Below, piece by piece: positions 7,220-9,882 of a stretch of DNA of 9,882 bases (position 1 is the stretch's first letter; each line of letters begins with the position of its first letter). The notes under the pieces were generated by a model. It was not told the DNA's origin. It worked only from the letters and a program-made list of their open reading frames with translations, and ran no database searches. Both the position numbers and the translations under genes were made by a program. The DNA is taken from contig JBCCZC010000201.1 in assembly GCA_039188505.1 (NCBI GenBank), forward strand, positions 1 through 9,882, given 5' to 3'. Source of the stretch: JBCCZC01 sp039188505. Lineage in GTDB: Bacteria; Pseudomonadota; Gammaproteobacteria; Xanthomonadales; SZUA-38.

Positions 7220-8358
7220 GGCGTCGACTCCTGATTGGGTGCGCTGGACGGGCTGGAGTCCGCAGCCGCATCGCAGAGCGTGTCGGGCGTCAGGCGGGTC
7301 AGCTCGATCATGCCGGACGGTCCGCCGTCGAAGTTGTACTCGAAGCTCGCGCCGGTGCAGCTCTGGAAATCGATGACGGCGGTGCCGACGGGTTCCGTGG
7401 TGACGGGATCCGGCGCGTTGAAGACGCCGCCGCTGTTCGCGAAGATCTGGAGGTCTGCGCGGCTGCCCTCGTAGGTCCCCTGAAGCGTGAACCAAGCCTG
7501 TTCGAGGGCCCCCAGCTTGGCGGACGCCTCATCGAAGGTGAACCAGGCGCCGAAGAAACTGGCCGAGTCCGGGATCGGTTCGAGCAGAACACCTTGTCCG
7601 GCGGTTGCAGGATCGAACCAGGCGCCGGTCAGCCCGGCGTTGATGGAGAAGGTCTCTTCGGGTGATCCGGCGACGACCCCGCCTTCAACATCCCAGACCA
7701 GGCGATACTCGCCGGCCGCAGGCATCGCCGTGTCGTCGACGGCCAGGATGAAACGGTCGTTGTCGATCTCGAAGGTGCCGACGAAGGGCACCTCTTCTTC
7801 GCCGAAGGCCGAGCCGTCGATGACGAACGTGATGACCGTGGAAAGCTCGAGGTCCGTCACCGCTCCACCGGCCACGGTGACGGTGCCCGATGGCGTTCCG
7901 ACCACCGTGACATACGGGCTTGCCGTCACCAGCGCCCGACCGGTGATCACGTCGTCGAACTCGATGTCGAGACCGGTCACCGGGAACGTCCCGTCGCCGC
8001 TGCCCGCGTAGGTGAGCATGCCGAGGTTGACCCAGAGATCCTCGGCGCAGCCCGTACCGGGGCACGGATCCTGAACCAGAAAGACGTCAAAGCCGCTGCC
8101 TACGCCCTGGTAGGTGGTCCCGCCGCTCGCCTCCCAATTGGCAATCAGGTAGAAGCCGTCGAGATCCGGGTTGCCGTTGAACCCCTGATCGAGCTGCGCA
8201 AAGATCCCGGAGAAGTACTCGAAGAAGCGGGCATCACCGTCGGGCGCGAGCGTGAGCGGGACGGTGGTCGTCTGCGCGCAGACCGAGAAGGTCGTGCAGG
8301 CCAGCAGCGCCAGGAGCGCCTCACGGGGGACCATCATCCTGGGGGTAGGGGGAATCAT
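7216..8358 (-). CDS. Exported two-domain protein: unknown N-domain plus GAWFDP/AGQG domain
   Basis: The 380-residue product has a signal peptide with likely cleavage after VCA (residue 28). LLAC at 18-21 is a poor lipobox, so a lipoprotein is a less likely alternative. Residues about 30-235 form a domain I do not recognise, rich in beta strands, Asp and Gly, with a close cysteine pair (Cys99, Cys104 in DPCPGTGCAED) and long V/T-rich strands. Residues 238-363 repeat the domain of the next gene: NAGLTGAWFDPATAGQGV, GAWFTFDEASAKLG, GGVFNAPDPVTTEPVGTAV and Cys334/Cys362. A Ser/Pro/Asp-rich tail follows. ATG 8358 is preceded by AGAAGAG and lies about 25 bases after a predicted transcription start; MM at residues 8-9 is an alternative. 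It is the first gene of a unit with its paralogue (4-base overlap) and the TonB receptor. Function unknown; a surface or periplasmic partner of the receptor is inferred. Confidence 0.85.
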   Translation of the reverse strand: MIPPTPRMMVPREALLALLACTTFSVCAQTTTVPLTLAPDGDARFFEYFSGIFAQLDQGFNGNPDLDGFYLIANWEASGGTTYQGVGSGFDVFLVQDPCPGTGCAEDLWVNLGMLTYAGSGDGTFPVTGLDIEFDDVITGRALVTASPYVTVVGTPSGTVTVAGGAVTDLELSTVITFVIDGSAFGEEEVPFVGTFEIDNDRFILAVDDTAMPAAGEYRLVWDVEGGVVAGSPEETFSINAGLTGAWFDPATAGQGVLLEPIPDSASFFGAWFTFDEASAKLGALEQAWFTLQGTYEGSRADLQIFANSGGVFNAPDPVTTEPVGTAVIDFQSCTGASFEYNFDGGPSGMIELTRLTPDTLCDAAADSSPSSAPNQESTP

Positions 8359-8389
8359 CTCGATCTCTTCTGGCCTTCTCGATGGGTCG

Positions 8390-8419
8390 ATAGTCTGTGG
8401 AAAAGAAGCGGAGTGTCAA
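8390..8419 (-). promoter_or_regulatory. Strong candidate sigma70 promoter of the exported protein-receptor operon
   Basis: On the minus strand an exact TTGACA (8419-8414) is followed by an 18-base spacer and GACTAT (8395-8390, matching the key A2, A5 and T6 of TATAAT). Transcription would begin near 8383, about 25 bases before the ATG at 8358. This is the best promoter in the window. Confidence 0.55.
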
Positions 8420-8427
8420 TCATTCTC
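8409..8427 (-). promoter_or_regulatory. Fur-box-like operator over the -35 of the receptor operon
   Basis: The minus-strand 19-mer beginning GAGAATGATTGACA matches the classical Fur consensus GATAATGATAATCATTATC at 11 of 19 positions by hand count. It covers the -35 (8414-8419), where a repressor would block polymerase. A slightly shifted 19-mer (8412-8430) is a good palindrome with AGTG and CACT outer arms and AAT/ATT inner arms. Iron control of a TonB receptor operon is common; that it applies here is an inference. Confidence 0.45.
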
Positions 8428-8704
8428 ACTGCGGTCGCGCGCTCGCTGGCCGAGGTGTCGGTCGCTCGAGGCACGGGCGTCGGGAGCGGCTCGCCTGAGG
8501 TCCGGTGCGGGAGCAGCGCAGGGCGCGCCACGCTACTTGGCCGGAACTCTGGCCGGCTCCGCGATCGTGGCGGATCGGACCAGCAGCCTCGCTGCCGGCC
8601 TCGGTGAAAGCCGCGCGAGCTACCGAATGAAGGCAAATCGCCATCGACACCGTCGGGGTAGCACGCGAAAACACTGATTGATTGATCGTAAATACTGTCT
8701 AAAT

Positions 8705-8723
8705 GCGAATGAGTCTCACTATT
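8705..8723 (+). promoter_or_regulatory. Second Fur-box-like site upstream of the repeat-protein gene
   Basis: GCGAATGAGTCTCACTATT matches the Fur consensus at 12 of 19 positions by hand count and contains the perfect short palindrome TGAG-T-CTCA. It lies about 130 bases upstream of the ATG at 8852 and overlaps the first two bases of a candidate -35 (8722-8727). A second Fur-like site in the same intergenic region strengthens both calls, but neither is proven. Confidence 0.42.
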
Positions 8724-8750
8724 GATATGGCCTCTGGAAAGAGTTACCGT
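8722..8750 (+). promoter_or_regulatory. Candidate promoter of the tandem-repeat protein gene
   Basis: TTGATA (8722-8727, five of six to TTGACA) is followed by a 17-base spacer and TACCGT (8745-8750, which keeps T1, A2 and T6 of the -10). The start would be near 8757, leaving a leader of about 95 bases. The -10 is weak and a promoter further downstream cannot be excluded. Confidence 0.3.
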
Positions 8751-8851
8751 TCGCGGACAGGTTGGCCGCTCCAGCCCGGGCTCGACTAGATAGCCTGTCC
8801 TGAGGCGGTTCGGCCCATCGCGACTGCTCACTCTTCACCGGGAAAACACTT

Positions 8852-9882
8852 ATGGCCAATCGTTATCTGTCCGGCGCGACGCTTTGCGCCCTTCTGTGCG
8901 CGTCGCAAGTCCATGCGGACAGCGCCGTGATCAACTTCACGACGAGCCTGGCGCCGGACGCCTACACGGGCGTGGACGAGCTGAATCCGTTTCTCGATGG
9001 TACGGAAGTCAATGATCTGTTGAACGGCGTCTTCGGGCCGGGAGCGAGCATGGACTGGCTTCGCATCAACGGTCAGATCGTCATCGAGGATTTCACCGGT
9101 GATGGGGTCTACACGATCTCCCCGGACGGTTCGGGCGACGGCGGGATCTGGCTGCATTCGCCCTTGCTGAACCGGCTGGAGATGTCGACCTGGAGAACGG
9201 AAGGGCCGCTGACGGAGGCGAGCCTGGCGGCGGGCGCTGGGGTGTTCGATGGCGATCCCACGGCGCAGCGCGATGACATCTATCTGCCGGACTTCACGCC
9301 CAACGGCAACGTGACGGTCACGATTGCCGGTGACGACGTGACGATCGACTACGATCTGGATTTTGCGACGCTGGGCGCTGCCAACGCGATCTTCCTGCGC
9401 GACGGTGTGACGCCGACGGCGCTGTCGGATCGTCTGGACGCGGCGAACGCCCGCTTCGAGGCGCTGACGATTGACGGTACGGGGACGGCGGTGAGGACCA
9501 CCGCGACCATCGGCATGGACGATGATGACATTCCCTTCGGCATCTACTTCAACTTCGATTCGTTCCTGGCGGGAAACCTGTCGAACACGATTTCGGATCT
9601 GGACTTCTTCGGTGCGGGCCAGGGTGCGCTGACGCGCGGCATCATTCGTACCGAGCTGGCGGCGGGCAACATCACGACGGACGGCCGGGGCGGCGCTCCG
9701 CTGCCGGATCCGTTTGCGGGCGAGTCGGGGACGGTGACGTTCTTCGATCTGAACGGTGGTGACGACCTGGCGACGACGCTGTCGGTGGTGCCGCGGGATA
9801 TCGCGGTGATCAACTTCACGACCAACCTTTCGGAGGATGGCTACACGGGGGTCGATGAGCTCAATCCGTTCCTCGCGGGGAC
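8852..9882 (+). CDS. Exported Asp-rich tandem-repeat protein, 3' end outside window
   Basis: The frame is open from ATG 8852 to the window end (343 codons seen). I do not recognise the family. Residues 1-22 are a signal peptide ending VHA before Asp23. The mature part has no cysteine and is rich in Asp, Gly, Thr and Ala, as in secreted or surface proteins. Asp/Gly-rich loops such as DFTGDGVYTI (80-89), SPDGSGDGG (90-98) and GMDDDDIPFG (221-230) could bind calcium, but no standard calcium-repeat signature is complete. AVINFTT at residue 25 recurs at residue 318, so the protein consists of repeats of about 293 residues, with at least a second starting before the edge. ATG 8852 follows GGGAAAA at about 5 bases and begins directly with the signal peptide. 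It is divergent from the TonB receptor operon. A surface adhesin, shell or capture protein is possible; none can be shown. Confidence 0.8.
   Translation, partial: MANRYLSGATLCALLCASQVHADSAVINFTTSLAPDAYTGVDELNPFLDGTEVNDLLNGVFGPGASMDWLRINGQIVIEDFTGDGVYTISPDGSGDGGIWLHSPLLNRLEMSTWRTEGPLTEASLAAGAGVFDGDPTAQRDDIYLPDFTPNGNVTVTIAGDDVTIDYDLDFATLGAANAIFLRDGVTPTALSDRLDAANARFEALTIDGTGTAVRTTATIGMDDDDIPFGIYFNFDSFLAGNLSNTISDLDFFGAGQGALTRGIIRTELAAGNITTDGRGGAPLPDPFAGESGTVTFFDLNGGDDLATTLSVVPRDIAVINFTTNLSEDGYTGVDELNPFLAG
8924..9882 (+). repeat. In-frame tandem coding repeat, 879-base period, second copy cut by the edge
   Basis: Copy 1 runs from 8924 to about 9802 and copy 2 begins at 9803. In the 26 residues of copy 2 that are visible, 21 are identical to copy 1, including AVINFTT and YTGVDELNPFL. 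The DNA has diverged more than the protein, mainly at third codon positions, so this is an old domain duplication kept by selection rather than a recent DNA duplication or assembly artefact. Confidence 0.75.

Larger units (their letters stand above)
8359..8851. other. 493-base divergent intergenic region
   Basis: This region separates the minus-strand receptor operon from the plus-strand repeat-protein gene. It has a promoter and Fur-like site at the left end (8390-8427) and another pair towards the right (8705-8750). The middle (about 8435-8670) is GC-rich, with short open frames on both strands that lack family features or convincing start signals. I see no gene, tRNA or clear terminator there. 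An AT-richer stretch (about 8670-8730) holds short GATT repeats beside the second Fur-like site. Confidence 0.7.

Noticed and set aside
8355..8831. 158-codon minus-strand frame across the divergent intergenic region
   Set aside because: Ser/Arg/Pro-rich and motif-free, no good ribosome site, and it covers both promoter and operator candidates.
9349..9825. Two minus-strand open frames opposite the tandem-repeat gene
   Set aside because: Ser/Val/Arg-rich antisense shadows; the plus frame is open throughout and shows an exported repeat protein.

Overview
The window is GC-rich (roughly two thirds G+C by eye) and gene-dense. It holds a quinohaemoprotein alcohol dehydrogenase, a TonB-dependent outer-membrane receptor and several Sec-exported proteins, so it comes from a Gram-negative, aerobic proteobacterium. 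The small GAWFDP/SGQG-type exported domain, the receptor and the crotonase type suggest a gammaproteobacterium, perhaps near Lysobacterales/Wenzhouxiangella. That placement rests on remembered family flavour, not on a search.

Left part (1-4392), housekeeping and metabolic genes. A + strand PQQ-dependent alcohol dehydrogenase enters from the left edge and ends at 690 with its cytochrome c domain. It converges on a two-gene minus-strand unit: a TauD/TfdA-type Fe(II)/2-oxoglutarate oxygenase (1111-2187) followed after 27 bases by csaA (745-1083). Divergent from the oxygenase is an exported protein of unknown function made of three copies of a beta-rich repeat (2317-3561), then a crotonase-family enzyme (3670-4392).

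Right part (4501-9882), the most interesting region. A minus-strand unit reads from 8358 to 4501: a 380-residue exported two-domain protein, a 158-residue exported protein that is a paralogue of the first protein's C-terminal domain (their genes overlap by 4 bases), and a 720-residue TonB-dependent receptor. Upstream lies a good promoter (exact TTGACA) with a Fur-box-like operator over its -35. A 493-base intergenic region separates this unit from a divergent + strand gene (8852 to beyond the right edge). That gene encodes an exported, Asp-rich protein built of tandem repeats of about 293 residues. A second Fur-like site touches the -35 of a candidate promoter for it. I infer a divergent, iron-responsive locus in which exported proteins of unknown function work with a dedicated TonB receptor. 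The parts are visible, but the iron link and joint function are hypotheses.

No tRNA, rRNA, CRISPR array, insertion sequence or phage gene was seen. Two genes are cut by the window edges (1-690 and 8852-9882).
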